Both the position numbers and the translations under genes were made by a program. DNA of 64,000 nucleotides from Mesorhizobium sp. M1C.F.Ca.ET.210.01.1.1. Lineage in GTDB: Bacteria > Pseudomonadota > Alphaproteobacteria > Rhizobiales > Rhizobiaceae. Location of the stretch: positions 124,001 to 188,000 of the forward strand of contig NZ_SRUU01000008.1 of the NCBI RefSeq assembly GCF_004791585.1, in the 5' to 3' direction. Positions within the stretch are counted from its first letter, which is position 1. Every line of letters begins with the position of its first letter. Shown here piece by piece: positions 46,317 through 56,057 of this stretch. The notes below the pieces were generated by a model. That model saw only the letters and a program-made list of their open reading frames with translations. It had not been told where the DNA came from and did not search any database.

Positions 46317-49300
46317 CTAAGCCGCTGCCAGCAGGCTGGCATTGCCGCCGGCCGCCGTCGTGTCGACGCAGACGGCGCGCTCATGCGCATAGTCCGCCGG
46401 GTTGAGCACTTCGCTGACCAGCGGCACGATCGGTCCGGCGCGTTCGGCAATCACCTTGCGCACGATGCGCGCCGCCTCCGGCGTGCCGGAGAAAGCGACG
46501 ACATCGACCCGCAGCGATCGCGCCTCGACCGGGTCCGGCCGGCCATCGATCGCAGCCAGCGGCAGGCCCTTGCCGGTCAGCGCCGAGAGTGCTGCCGGCG
46601 CGCCTGGCGCCACCGCCAGCACCGCATTGCCGGCGGCCAAGGCCTGGATCGTCTGCGCCAGCAGCGTGTCGGCGTCCGGTCCGAGGCAGAGCACCCGTCC
46701 GCGCGGCGCCAGCGACAATGTGTTGGCCTCGCCTGTCGGGCCTGGCAGGTCGACCTGGCCGAAATCGAGGCTCGCCGCCGCCGCGATCGCCGCCGCGCCC
46801 TTGCCGCGCAGATGCTTTCTCAGGATCGCCACCCGATCCGGTCGCGTCGACCAGCCGCCCAGCGTCGGGTCGGGCAGGTTGTCGGCGAGCTCGGTCGCCG
46901 TCACCTTGTGGCCTTCGCCAACTTCCGTGCCGGCCTCCGGCCCCTTGCGGAAGCGGCGCAGATAATGCGGCCCACCGGCCTTCGGCCCGGTGCCCGACAG
47001 CCCTTCGCCGCCGAAGGGCTGCGAGCCGACAACGGCGCCGATCTGGTTGCGGTTGACATAGATGTTGCCGGCATGGATGCCGTCGACGAAATGCTGGACG
47101 CGGCCCTCGATGCGGGTGTGCAGGCCGAAGGTCAGGCCGTAGCCCTTGCGGTTGATGGCGGCGATCACCGTATCGATATCGTCGGCGTCGAAGGCCGCGA
47201 CATGCAGCACCGGGCCGAACACCTCGCGCTCCATCTCCTCGATGCCTTTGACCCGGAAGACGTGCGGCGCGACGAAGCGGCCGCTTTTCGGTGCCTCGAG
47301 CTTGGCGATCAGCCGGCCTTCCAGCCCCTTCTTCGCACAATAGTCGCTGATCGAGCCTTGCGCCTCGTCGTCGATGACCGGGCCGACATCGGTCGAGATC
47401 AGCCAGGGATCGCCGACATTGAGCGCTTCCATCGCGCCCTTCAGCATTTCCAGCATCTTCTTCTCGACGTCCTTCTGGACGTAGAGCACGCGCAGCGCCG
47501 AGCAGCGCTGGCCGGCACTCTGGAAAGCGGATGCGAGGATATCGCGCACCGCCTGCTCAGGCAGCGCGGTGGAATCGACGATCATGGCGTTGAGCCCGCC
47601 GGTCTCGGCGATCAGCATGGCATCGGGCGCCGCAGTCTCGGCGAGCTGCTTCTCGATCAGCTTGGCGACCTCGGTCGAGCCGGTGAAGCAGACGCCGGCA
47701 ATCCGCGGGTCCGCGGTAAGCGGCGCGCCGACCGAGGGGCCGTCGCCCGGCAGAAGCTGGATGACATCCTCAGGCACGCCCGCCTCGCGCAGCATTTCGA
47801 CAGCACGGAAGGCGATCAGCGGCGTCTGCTCGGCCGGCTTGGCGATCACCGAATTGCCGGTGACAAGCGCGGCAGCGACCTGGCCGGTGAAGATCGCCAG
47901 CGGGAAATTCCAGGGCGAAATGCAGACGATTGCGCCGCGTGCCTGCGTGCCCACTTCGGCATTCGCCGCCTCGGCAGCGTAGTAGCGTAGGAAGTCGACT
48001 GCCTCGCGCACCTCGGCGACGCCGTCGGCCAGCGACTTGCCGGCTTCGCGGGTGGCCAAGGCGAAGAACTCGGCCGCATTGGCCTCGTAAAGATCGGCGG
48101 CGCGATTGAGGATCGCGGCGCGCTCGGCAACCGGCCGTTTTGCCCAGGCGGGCTGGGCGTCGACGGCAATGCGCACGGCGGTCGCGACCTGCTTGGCGGC
48201 CGCTTCATGCACCGAGCCTACGACTTCGTCAGGCTTTGCCGGATTGACGATCTGGCGCTGCTTGCCGTAGCCGGCGGCGCGCGTGATCGGCTTGGCATGC
48301 CAGCGGTCCGCTCCGGCAAATTCCGCCCTTGCCTTGTCGATGGCTGCGAGTGTCACCGAATCGGTGATGTCGAACCCCTTGGAATTTCGCCGGTTGGCGC
48401 CAAAGATCTCGGCAGGACGCGCGATTGCCGGGTTGGCGGCGGGGCCTTGGTTTTCCACCGTCTTCACCGGATCGCGGGCGATCTCCTCCGGCTCGACCTC
48501 CTCGTCGGTCAACTGATGGACGAAGGAGGAGTTGGCGCCGTTTTCCAACAGGCGCCGCACCAGATAGGCGAGCAGGTCGGAATGCGCGCCGACCGGCGCG
48601 TAGATGCGGCAGCGCGTGCCTTCAGACCTGCGCACCGTCTCGTGCAGGGATTCGCCCATGCCGTGCAGGCGCTGAAACTCGAACGAATCGCGGTCCTTCG
48701 CCATCGACAGGATCGCCGCCACCGTGTGCGCGTTGTGGGTGGCGAATTGCGGATAGATGCGGTCGGTCATCGACAGCAGTTTTCGCGCGCAGGCAAGGTA
48801 CGAGACGTCGGTGTTGGTCTTGCGGGTGAATACCGGGTAGCCGGGCAACCCAAGCGTCTGCGCCCGTTTGATCTCGGTGTCCCAATAGGCGCCCTTCACC
48901 AGCCGCACCATGATCTTGCGGTCGTATTTTCTCGCCAGTGAATGGAGCCAGTCGATGACGAAGGCCGCGCGCGGGCCATAGGCCTGGACGACGACGCCAA
49001 AACCGTCCCAGCCGGCGAGTTCCGGTTCGGCCAGCACGCGCTCGATGACGTCCAGCGAGAGATCGAGCCTGTCGGCCTCCTCGGCATCGATGTTTAGGCC
49101 CATGCGCGAATGCCGCGCCGCGAGCGCCAGTGCCAGAAGCCGCTCGGCCATCACCGGCAGCATCTTTTCCTTCTGCGCAACCTCGTAGCGCGGATGAAGC
49201 GCGGAAAGCTTGACCGAGATACCGTGGTTATAACGGATGTCGGGACCGTTCGAACCGGAATCGAGCGAGGAGATCGCATCCGCATAGGCCTTGTGGTAGC

Positions 49301-49925
49301 GCAGCGCATCGGCCTCGGTGCGAGCCGCCTCGCCCAGCATGTCGAAGGAATAGAGATAACCCTTTTGGGTCATCGGCCGGCCGCGCTTGACGGCTTCGGC
49401 GATGGTGCGGCCAAGCACGAACTGCTCGCCCATCTCGCGCATCGCCGCAGCCACCGCCTTGCGGATGACTGGCTCGCCGAGCCGGCGCACCATGGCGCGC
49501 AGCGTGCCTTCGATGCCGCCCTCGCCTTCGTCGAGCACGCGGCCGGTCAGCATCAGCGCCCAGGTCGAGGCATTGACGAAAATGGAACTCGAGCTGCCCG
49601 AATGCGCCGACCAGTCGTGCGGCGCGATCTTGTCGGCGATGAGATCGTCCATCGTCTCGGCGTCGGGCACGCGCAGCAGTGCCTCGGCCAGGCACATGAG
49701 CGCCACGCCTTCCTTGGTCGACAGGCCGTAGGCGGAGAGAAACACCTCCATCAACCGGGGATCGGTCGAGCCGCGCACCGCGCGCACCAGATCGGCGGCG
49801 CGGGCCGAGATCGCCTTGCGCTCCTCTGTCGAAAGCCCGGCGGCGGCGGACAGGCGCTTCATCGCCTCATCTTCGTCGGGCAGGTAGTTGGCACGGATCT
49901 GCTGGCGGATGGCATCGAGCGGCAT
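46317..49925 (-). CDS. putA: bifunctional proline dehydrogenase / L-glutamate-gamma-semialdehyde dehydrogenase PutA
   Basis: 1202 residues from the ATG at 49925. N-terminal arm, then proline dehydrogenase barrel (about 150-480) with NHGISVKLSALHPRYEVAQK, LNIDAEEADRLDL, KIMVRLVKGAYWDTEIKRAQ and FATHNAHTV. The aldehyde dehydrogenase domain (about 540-1000) has ISPWNFPLAIFTGQVAAALV, FTGSTEVAKLIEK, IAETGGLNAMIVDSTALPEQ and catalytic Cys in SAGQRCSALRVLYV. A C-terminal ~200-residue domain of the long PutA type follows. It converts proline to glutamate at the membrane. No N-terminal ribbon-helix-helix, so regulation comes from the divergent Lrp-type gene. Confidence 0.96.
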   Translation of the reverse strand: MPLDAIRQQIRANYLPDEDEAMKRLSAAAGLSTEERKAISARAADLVRAVRGSTDPRLMEVFLSAYGLSTKEGVALMCLAEALLRVPDAETMDDLIADKIAPHDWSAHSGSSSSIFVNASTWALMLTGRVLDEGEGGIEGTLRAMVRRLGEPVIRKAVAAAMREMGEQFVLGRTIAEAVKRGRPMTQKGYLYSFDMLGEAARTEADALRYHKAYADAISSLDSGSNGPDIRYNHGISVKLSALHPRYEVAQKEKMLPVMAERLLALALAARHSRMGLNIDAEEADRLDLSLDVIERVLAEPELAGWDGFGVVVQAYGPRAAFVIDWLHSLARKYDRKIMVRLVKGAYWDTEIKRAQTLGLPGYPVFTRKTNTDVSYLACARKLLSMTDRIYPQFATHNAHTVAAILSMAKDRDSFEFQRLHGMGESLHETVRRSEGTRCRIYAPVGAHSDLLAYLVRRLLENGANSSFVHQLTDEEVEPEEIARDPVKTVENQGPAANPAIARPAEIFGANRRNSKGFDITDSVTLAAIDKARAEFAGADRWHAKPITRAAGYGKQRQIVNPAKPDEVVGSVHEAAAKQVATAVRIAVDAQPAWAKRPVAERAAILNRAADLYEANAAEFFALATREAGKSLADGVAEVREAVDFLRYYAAEAANAEVGTQARGAIVCISPWNFPLAIFTGQVAAALVTGNSVIAKPAEQTPLIAFRAVEMLREAGVPEDVIQLLPGDGPSVGAPLTADPRIAGVCFTGSTEVAKLIEKQLAETAAPDAMLIAETGGLNAMIVDSTALPEQAVRDILASAFQSAGQRCSALRVLYVQKDVEKKMLEMLKGAMEALNVGDPWLISTDVGPVIDDEAQGSISDYCAKKGLEGRLIAKLEAPKSGRFVAPHVFRVKGIEEMEREVFGPVLHVAAFDADDIDTVIAAINRKGYGLTFGLHTRIEGRVQHFVDGIHAGNIYVNRNQIGAVVGSQPFGGEGLSGTGPKAGGPHYLRRFRKGPEAGTEVGEGHKVTATELADNLPDPTLGGWSTRPDRVAILRKHLRGKGAAAIAAAASLDFGQVDLPGPTGEANTLSLAPRGRVLCLGPDADTLLAQTIQALAAGNAVLAVAPGAPAALSALTGKGLPLAAIDGRPDPVEARSLRVDVVAFSGTPEAARIVRKVIAERAGPIVPLVSEVLNPADYAHERAVCVDTTAAGGNASLLAAA

Positions 49926-50089
49926 GTCGGGTCCATGAAAGCGAGCGTTAGGGAACGGTCTGGCGGCCACCCGACCGATCGGTGCAAACTAGCACAGTTG
50001 CGAGTAACGGTCGGTCCAAAGAAATCGACAAGGCAGTCCATTTGAACTATGATACAGGGAAAATTCCGACCATTTTGACCGCCATTTCT

Positions 50090-50542
50090 ATGACCGAAGA
50101 CCAATTGGACCGCATTGACCGCAACATCCTGTCCGCGCTCGGGCGCGACGGCAGGCTTTCCATGTCTGAACTGGCTTTGAAGGTCGGCCTGTCGAAGACG
50201 CCGGTGCAGGCGCGCGTGAAGCGACTGGAGAAGGACGGCTACATAAGGGGCTATCGCGCCATCATCGACCGCGAGCGCATGGGCGAAGGCCATGTCGCCT
50301 TCGTTCAGGTGAAGCTTTCGGATACACGCTCAGCGGCGTTGGACGCTTTCAATCGTGCCGTTCAGAGCGTGCCGGAAATCGAGCAATGCCATATGATGGC
50401 GTCGAGTTTCGACTATCTTTTGAAAGTCCGCACCACCGACATCGCTGCCTATCGCCGCGTGCTAGGCGAGCGCATCTCGGCCCTCCCCCATGTCGCCCAG
50501 ACCTCGACCTTCGTGGCGATGGAGACGGTGAAAGACCGCTAA
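50090..50542 (+). CDS. putR: Lrp/AsnC-family regulator, probable PutR
   Basis: 150 residues from the ATG at 50090. N-terminal helix-turn-helix: LDRIDRNILSALGRDGRLSM and SELALKVGLSKTPVQARVKR. C-terminal RAM domain: GHVAFVQVKLSDTRSAALDA, IEQCHMMASSFDYLLKVRTT. Divergent from putA across 164 bases containing an imperfect GCAAACT...AGTTGC inverted repeat (49983-50000). In Agrobacterium and Rhodobacter PutR activates putA with proline. Its stop overlaps that of the peroxidase gene on the other strand by 4 bases. Confidence 0.9.
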   Translation: MTEDQLDRIDRNILSALGRDGRLSMSELALKVGLSKTPVQARVKRLEKDGYIRGYRAIIDRERMGEGHVAFVQVKLSDTRSAALDAFNRAVQSVPEIEQCHMMASSFDYLLKVRTTDIAAYRRVLGERISALPHVAQTSTFVAMETVKDR

Positions 50543-51747
50543 TCCGACAACGTCTTCAGAAATGCCACCAGCGCCGCGCGCTCGCGGTCTGACAGATCGA
50601 GCGGGTGGACTTCGGAGACGCCCTCGACGGCCGCCGCCGCTTTCGAATAATGCGCCAAGACCTCGTCGAGCGAAGCAAATTGGCCGGCATGCATGTAAGG
50701 CGCGCGCGTGGCTGCTCCCCTGAGTGATGGCGTCTTGTAGGCGCGTACCAGTTGCTGTCCGTCCTTCACCATGAAGCGCAGTTCGCGGCAGGCGCCGGCG
50801 TCGCCGTCACGGAACTTGCCGAAGCAGTTGAACGGATCGGCCTGGACCTGAGTCACCGCGTCGGCCCGGCCGCGATCCGGCGGGAGATCCTTCACCGGCG
50901 GCACGCCGGTGTTGTGGAAAGAACTGTCGGTGAAGCGCGGCCCATTGTGGCAGGTCACGCAGTTGGCCTTGCTGATGAACAGTTTCAGCCCAAGAATCTC
51001 TTCCGCCGAGAACGCCGCGTCACCCTCAGGCTTGGCGCCGGTCGCGAGATCGATGGCGAAGCGGTCGAAGCGCGTCTGCGCAGGCTCGATCGACCGTTCG
51101 AAGGCGGCGATCGCCTTGCCGATATTGGCAAAGACGCGGTTGACGTCCTCTTGCTCGCCGGCTGGCATGGCCTTCCATGCCGTCTTTTCCGCCTCGGTGC
51201 CAAGCGGGCTGGCATTGGCCGGCACAGCAGAGAGATCGGGCAGCGGGCCGAAGATGCGTTCATAGCGCTCGCCGAACCGGTTCTTGATGTAGTGCGCGAA
51301 GGCGGCGCGGTTGCCGGCCTGCTCGAGCGGATTTTCGAGCGGCGTCAGCGCTTGCGCCCAAAGACTGTCGCGACGCCCGTCCCAGAAGAACCAAGGATCG
51401 CGCGCCACGCCCGCCAGAGGCATGGTGCGCCGGTTGGTACGACCGACGCCGACGGCTTGCGGCAGGTCGTCCTGGAACTGGCGGTCGATCTTGTGGCAGG
51501 TCGAGCAGGACACGGTGCCGTCGCGGCTCATGCCGACATCGAAGAACAGCGTCGATCCGAGTGCCGCCGCGGCCGGCACGTCGGCATACTGGTTCGTGGT
51601 GTCGGCTTTGAGCGCCGGCAGCATGTTCAGCGCCAGCGAAGCAATGGTCTTCTTCTCGGCGTCGCTGAACTCAGGCTCGCCGCAGCCGCCAAGCAGAGCG
51701 AGCACGGCCAGAACGGCGAGACTTGCGACACTGGCCAAGCGCCTCAC
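50539..51747 (-). CDS. MauG/cytochrome c peroxidase-family dihaem lipoprotein
   Basis: 402 residues. Lipoprotein signal peptide with lipobox LLGGC (Cys22). Two c-type haem sites: CSTCHK (81-86) and CVTCHNGP (about 255). Family landmarks: ADVPAAAALGSTLFFDVGMS, LAGVARDPWFFWDGRRDSLW and YMHAGQFASLDEVLAHYSKA. It is a periplasmic peroxidase or MauG-like oxidase. The gene follows, by 7 bases, a small membrane-anchored YtkA-like protein, so the two form an operon. The physiological substrate is open. Confidence 0.88.
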   Translation of the reverse strand: MRRLASVASLAVLAVLALLGGCGEPEFSDAEKKTIASLALNMLPALKADTTNQYADVPAAAALGSTLFFDVGMSRDGTVSCSTCHKIDRQFQDDLPQAVGVGRTNRRTMPLAGVARDPWFFWDGRRDSLWAQALTPLENPLEQAGNRAAFAHYIKNRFGERYERIFGPLPDLSAVPANASPLGTEAEKTAWKAMPAGEQEDVNRVFANIGKAIAAFERSIEPAQTRFDRFAIDLATGAKPEGDAAFSAEEILGLKLFISKANCVTCHNGPRFTDSSFHNTGVPPVKDLPPDRGRADAVTQVQADPFNCFGKFRDGDAGACRELRFMVKDGQQLVRAYKTPSLRGAATRAPYMHAGQFASLDEVLAHYSKAAAAVEGVSEVHPLDLSDRERAALVAFLKTLSD

Positions 51748-51754
51748 CAGCCCC

Positions 51755-52198
51755 TCACAAGACGATGTTGAAGACGACGGAATCGGACCCCGCCGCCGCC
51801 GAGATGGCGAAGCGCAACTGCCACCAGCCGCTCATGGTGAATTTGACGCCGTCGATGCGGTAGCGCCCCTCGCCCAGATAGTCGGTTGCCTGCGGGCTGG
51901 TCGGCAGGCCGTGATTGTGCTGCGGCATGCCGCCGGAAACGGTGATCGCCGCACCCTCCACCGGAGCGCCGGCGGCGGTTTTCAGCGTCAGCAGCCAGGA
52001 CTGCAGCTCGCCTTGCCGGATGACGCCGCGCTCCGGCTCGAAACTCGCCACGAACAGGCCGCTCGCCGTCTTCTTCGAGCGCGCCGTATCGGGACCTGGC
52101 GCCGAGTGCGGCGCCGTCAGGTAGACGACTGCCAGGATGCCCACCAGCAGGGCAGCCAGACCGAGACCCGCAAGAATGTAACGCCATATCGATGCCAA
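51755..52198 (-). CDS. membrane-anchored YtkA/FixH-like protein
   Basis: 147 residues if translation begins at the TTG at 52198, favoured by AGAGGA 6 bases upstream and by placing the membrane anchor (YILAGLGLAALLVGILAVVY) at the N-terminus; the frame is open to 52243. The periplasmic part is an immunoglobulin-like YtkA domain: GELQSWLLTLKTAAGAPVEG, VSGGMPQHNHGLPTSPQATD, YRIDGVKFTMSGWWQLRFAI. The M-P-x-H-x-H motif could bind copper. Co-transcribed with the dihaem peroxidase, so it may help its metallation or assembly. Confidence 0.78.
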   Translation of the reverse strand: MASIWRYILAGLGLAALLVGILAVVYLTAPHSAPGPDTARSKKTASGLFVASFEPERGVIRQGELQSWLLTLKTAAGAPVEGAAITVSGGMPQHNHGLPTSPQATDYLGEGRYRIDGVKFTMSGWWQLRFAISAAAGSDSVVFNIVL

Positions 52199-52354
52199 AC
52201 CGGTTCCTCTTCGGCTGATAACGTCATGGGCTGCGTGCCGCATCCCGACCCGCCTGTGGGAAATCGCTTCTGGCGCAAAATTCGGCCTTAGCCAAGCATG
52301 GCGCTGCCGGCCGCAAAAAGCTACAGCAACAAACTCTTAGGAGGAAAGCACCGC

Positions 52355-53275
52355 ATGGCTGCCAACGGTATCGCTTCGATCGGCGAATGCATGCTCGAAC
52401 TGTCGGGTCAGAGCGGCCCAAACTGGCGCATGGGCTTTGCCGGCGACACCTTCAACACGCTATGGGCGCTGCATGCGCTGAGCCCGGAGCGGCCGGCGAT
52501 CTATGTCTCCGCCTTCGGCGACGATCCCTTTTCGCGCGATCAGATCGACTTCTTTGCTCAAAACGGCATCGGCATCGGCAACAGCCCGATCATAGCCGGC
52601 GCCAGGCCCGGCCTTTATGCCATCACGCTCACCGGAGCCGAGCGCGCCTTCACCTACTGGCGAAGCGACGCAGCAGCGCGCCAGCTCGCTTCCGACCCGG
52701 CGGCGCTGGCGAAAAGCCTTGAGAACCAGGCGCTTGTCTATTTTTCCGGAATCACCCTGGCAATTCTGGAGGGTCCCGCCCGCAAGACCTTGCTCGAGGC
52801 GGTCGCGAAAGCCCGCGCGGCAGGGTCGCTGGTTGCCTTCGATCCGAACTACCGTCCCCGGCTCTGGCCGAGCCGCGAGACGGCGCAGGCTGCGATCCTG
52901 GAGGCGCTCGCCGTCACCGACATCGCCCTGCCGACCTTTCCCGATGAGCAGATGCTGTTCGGCGACGCGACGCCGGAAGCGACCGCGGAGCGACTTGGAA
53001 AGCTGGTTGGCGAGGTCGTCGTCAAGAATGGCGAGCAGCCGGCGTTGATTGCCGCGAGCGGTGCCCAGCAAACCGTTGGGGCCGTCCATGTCGCCGCGCC
53101 GGTCGACACCACAGGCGCTGGCGATTCTTTCAACGGCGGCTATCTTGCCGCCCGCATCGCCGGCCATGCGCCTGCCGATGCGGCTCGGCGCGCACATCGC
53201 GTCGCCGCCGCAGTGGTCCAGGTTCGCGGCGCGCTAGCGCCATTCGAGACGCTACGGGGGGCATTCGACATCTAG
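52355..53275 (+). CDS. kdgK: PfkB-family sugar kinase, probable 2-dehydro-3-deoxygluconokinase
   Basis: 306 residues from the ATG at 52355 with AGGAGG upstream. Ribokinase fold: ASIGECMLELSGQSGPNWRM, GFAGDTFNTLWALHAL, FDPNYRPRLWPS, and the signature DTTGAGDSFNGGYLAARIAG with the catalytic Asp. The opening IGECMLEL and the AFTYWRSDAAARQL stretch are those of KDG kinases. The product would be 2-keto-3-deoxy-6-phosphogluconate for the Entner-Doudoroff route. The convergent aldose epimerase gene suits sugar metabolism. Confidence 0.88.
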   Translation: MAANGIASIGECMLELSGQSGPNWRMGFAGDTFNTLWALHALSPERPAIYVSAFGDDPFSRDQIDFFAQNGIGIGNSPIIAGARPGLYAITLTGAERAFTYWRSDAAARQLASDPAALAKSLENQALVYFSGITLAILEGPARKTLLEAVAKARAAGSLVAFDPNYRPRLWPSRETAQAAILEALAVTDIALPTFPDEQMLFGDATPEATAERLGKLVGEVVVKNGEQPALIAASGAQQTVGAVHVAAPVDTTGAGDSFNGGYLAARIAGHAPADAARRAHRVAAAVVQVRGALAPFETLRGAFDI

Positions 53276-53307
53276 ATCAGGCGCCCTTGCCAAGCCATTG
53301 ATCGGCG

Positions 53308-54339
53308 CTACGGCAACCGGAATCTGTACTCCGTCACCTGATGGTAGATCTGGCCCGGCCACAGCGTGGCTTGCGGGAAATAAGGCCGGTTCGGCGCGTC
53401 CGGCCAGGCCTGCGCTTCGAGGCAGAAACCGGAGAACGGCTTGTAGCGGCGGCCGTCCAGCCCGGGCGACGACGGCGCTACATACTGGCCGATATAGAGC
53501 TGCAAGCCGGGCTCCGTCGTCCAGACTTCCATCTCGACGCCCGAATTGGCGCCTTGCACCCAGGCCGCCTGGTGAAGCGGTCCGCGGCTGGAGGCGAGGC
53601 AGAAATTCACATCGTAGGGAAGCTGCTCGCCTTCCGTCTCCATGCGCAGCGGCCGTGCCTGTCGGAAGTCATAAGGCGTGCCGTCGACCGGCTTCACCAC
53701 GCCAGTCGGGATCATCTCGCCATCGACGGGTGTGTATGCGCCGGCATTGAGCATCAGCCGGTGGTCGAGGATGTCGCCGGCGCCGCCATCGTCGAGATTG
53801 AAGTAGGAGTGCTGCGCCAAGTTGCACAGCGTCGGCTCCTCGCAGGTCGCGGTCAGTTCCATGCTGAGCGTGCCGGGGATCTTCAGCCGGTAGGTGCAGG
53901 TGACGTCGAGTGCGCCTGGAAAGCCCATCGTGCCGTCGGGATCGTGCAGCGTCAGCGTCACGAAATCGCGGCCATGCAGCGAGACCGTCCACGGACGGTG
54001 GAAATAACCTTCCGAGCCGCCATGCAGCGTGTGCTTGCCAAGGAAATTGGGTTCCGTCTGGTAACGCTTGCCGGCGATGGTGAAGCGACCATTGCCGATA
54101 CGGTTGGCGAAGCGGCCGACGACGGCGCCGAAAAAGGCGCGATCGGTCTCATAGGGTTCGAACCGCTCGTAGCCCAGCACCAGCGGCGCGTCGTGGCCGG
54201 TGAGCCGCAGGTCCTGGACGATCGCGCCGAGCCCGATGATGTTGGCGGTGAGGCCGCCGCCACGGATGGTGAAACGGCGAACCGGCTCGCCCGCCTGCGT
54301 CGTGCCGAAGACCTCGCCGTCCTTCATCGCCATGCCCAA
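53308..54339 (-). CDS. galM: aldose 1-epimerase (mutarotase)
   Basis: 343 residues. GalM landmarks: VVGRFANRIGNGRFTIAGKR, KHTLHGGSEGYFHRPW, the catalytic-His segment CNLAQHSYFNLDD, then GLQLYIGQYVAP and the glutamate base region FSGFCLEAQAWPDAPNRPYF. It interconverts alpha and beta anomers of aldoses. It lies downstream of gabD on the same strand, with a strong hairpin between them, and converges on kdgK. Start MGMAMKDGE offers two close ATG codons. Confidence 0.92.
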   Translation of the reverse strand: MGMAMKDGEVFGTTQAGEPVRRFTIRGGGLTANIIGLGAIVQDLRLTGHDAPLVLGYERFEPYETDRAFFGAVVGRFANRIGNGRFTIAGKRYQTEPNFLGKHTLHGGSEGYFHRPWTVSLHGRDFVTLTLHDPDGTMGFPGALDVTCTYRLKIPGTLSMELTATCEEPTLCNLAQHSYFNLDDGGAGDILDHRLMLNAGAYTPVDGEMIPTGVVKPVDGTPYDFRQARPLRMETEGEQLPYDVNFCLASSRGPLHQAAWVQGANSGVEMEVWTTEPGLQLYIGQYVAPSSPGLDGRRYKPFSGFCLEAQAWPDAPNRPYFPQATLWPGQIYHQVTEYRFRLP

Positions 54340-54391
54340 AACCGTCAGTTCATTGATCCGTGGATTTAGGCCGGCTGCGCCTCGTCCGGCA

Positions 54392-54414
54392 AGGGCAGGC
54401 GAGGCGCCTGCCCT
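54392..54414 (-). terminator. hairpin between gabD and galM
   Basis: Perfect 10-base stem AGGGCAGGCG (54392-54401) and CGCCTGCCCT (54405-54414) with a 3-base loop, 16 bases past the gabD stop. Very stable, but no T-run follows; it could end or attenuate gabD transcription before galM. Confidence 0.5.
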
Positions 54415-54429
54415 GCTCCATGGAAACAG

Positions 54430-55887
54430 TCAGAGGCCGAGGCCGCCGATGCAGACATATTTGGTGTCGAGATAGTCCTCGATGCCCTGGTGTCCGCCTT
54501 CCTTGCCGAGGCCGGATTCCTTGACGCCGCCGAACGGCGCCTCGGGCGTGGTGATCAGGCCTTCATTGACGCCGACCATGCCATACTTCAGCCCTTCCAT
54601 CACGCGGAAGGCGCGGCCGAGATCGCCGGTATAGAAATAGCAGGCGAGGCCGAACTCGGTGTCGTTGGCCAAAGCGATCGCTTCTTCCTCGGTCTCGAAT
54701 TTGAACACGGGGGCGACCGGCCCGAAAATCTCTTCCTTCATGAAGCGCATATTCGGCGTCGCATTGGAGATGACGGTCGGCTGGAAGAACGAGCCGCCAA
54801 GCGCATGGCGCTTGCCGCCCGCGACGACCTTGCCGCCCTTCGACGCCGCATCGGCGATCAGTTCCTCGACCTTCTCGACCGCCTTCTCGTCGATCAGCGG
54901 CCCCTGCTGCACGCCTTCTTCCAGGCCGGAACCCACCTTGAGGTTGTTGCTGGCGGCCGCGAGCTTCTCGACGAACTTGTCATAGACGCCCGCCTGGACG
55001 AGGAAGCGGTTGGTGCAGACGCAGGTCTGGCCGGAATTGCGGTACTTCGCTGTAATGGCGCCGGTGACGGCGCGGTCGATGTCGGCATCGTCGAAGACCA
55101 GGAACGGCGCGTTGCCGCCGAGCTCCATCGACACTTTCTTGACGGTCACCGACGACTTCTGGATCAGGATCTTGCCGACCTCGGTCGAGCCGGTGAAGGT
55201 GATCTTCTTGACCAGCGGATTGGCGCAGATCTCGTCGCCGATCTCGCCGGCCGAGCCGGTCAGGATGTTGATGACGCCCTTGGGGAAGCCCACCTCCTCG
55301 GCAAGCGCGCCCCAGGCGAGGCCGGAGTAAGGCGTCTGCGAAGCCGGCTTGACCACGGCGGTGCAGCCTGCGGCCAGCGCCGGCCCGAGCTTGCGCGCGA
55401 GCATCGAGGACGGAAAATTCCACGGCGTGATGGCGGCGATGACGCCGACCGGCTCCTTGGTCACCAGGATGCGGCGGTCGCCCCAGGGCGACGGCACGAT
55501 ATCGCCATAGGTGCGGCGGCCTTCCTCGGCGAACCACAGTATGTAGCTCGCTGCCGAGCCGATCTCGCCCTTGGATTCGAACAGCGACTTGCCCTGCTCG
55601 ATGGTCAGCAGCTCGGCCAGCACATCCTGATTGTCCATCATCGCGTCGTGCAGCTTGCGCAAGAGCTTCGAGCGCTCGAGCGCGGTGGTCTTGCGCCAGC
55701 TCTTGAAGGCTTCCTCGGCGGCTTCGATGGCGCGGCGGGTCTCGGTCTTGCCGGCCTTCGGCACGGTGCCGATTTTGAGGCCCGTTGCGGGATTGTTGAC
55801 GTCGACGGTCTGGCCGCTGTCGGCCTGCACCCATTCGCCGTTGATGAGATTGGCCTGGCGCATGAAATGGCTGGTTTTCTGAAGCAT
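54430..55887 (-). CDS. gabD: NAD(P)-dependent succinate-semialdehyde dehydrogenase
   Basis: 485 residues from the ATG at 55887, which has GGAGG 8 bases upstream; the longer frame to 55965 is unlikely. Aldehyde dehydrogenase fold: [55 protein letters not shown], Glu base in [14 protein letters not shown], catalytic Cys in [14 protein letters not shown], end [20 protein letters not shown] followed by CIGGLGL. The CVC pair and the C-terminus match GabD of the gamma-aminobutyrate pathway. No transaminase gene is adjacent. Confidence 0.93.
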   Translation of the reverse strand: MLQKTSHFMRQANLINGEWVQADSGQTVDVNNPATGLKIGTVPKAGKTETRRAIEAAEEAFKSWRKTTALERSKLLRKLHDAMMDNQDVLAELLTIEQGKSLFESKGEIGSAASYILWFAEEGRRTYGDIVPSPWGDRRILVTKEPVGVIAAITPWNFPSSMLARKLGPALAAGCTAVVKPASQTPYSGLAWGALAEEVGFPKGVINILTGSAGEIGDEICANPLVKKITFTGSTEVGKILIQKSSVTVKKVSMELGGNAPFLVFDDADIDRAVTGAITAKYRNSGQTCVCTNRFLVQAGVYDKFVEKLAAASNNLKVGSGLEEGVQQGPLIDEKAVEKVEELIADAASKGGKVVAGGKRHALGGSFFQPTVISNATPNMRFMKEEIFGPVAPVFKFETEEEAIALANDTEFGLACYFYTGDLGRAFRVMEGLKYGMVGVNEGLITTPEAPFGGVKESGLGKEGGHQGIEDYLDTKYVCIGGLGL

Positions 55888-56057
55888 GGTTTGGCCTCCG
55901 TTCGGCGCGCTGATCGGCCGTTTTTCTGGATGTTCGATGGCGTGCATGGCCGCACGCTGGCGCATTGCTCTTACCTAGCGAAAGCCCGGCAAGCAATCAC
56001 AAGATGGCATATAGGGGTTGGGCCAGCAAAGGCGAGAGTCGCGGAGGCTGACGGCCT

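Noticed and set aside
52460..53197. 245-codon minus-strand frame inside the sugar kinase
   Set aside because: Antisense to a complete PfkB-family gene; no domain seen.
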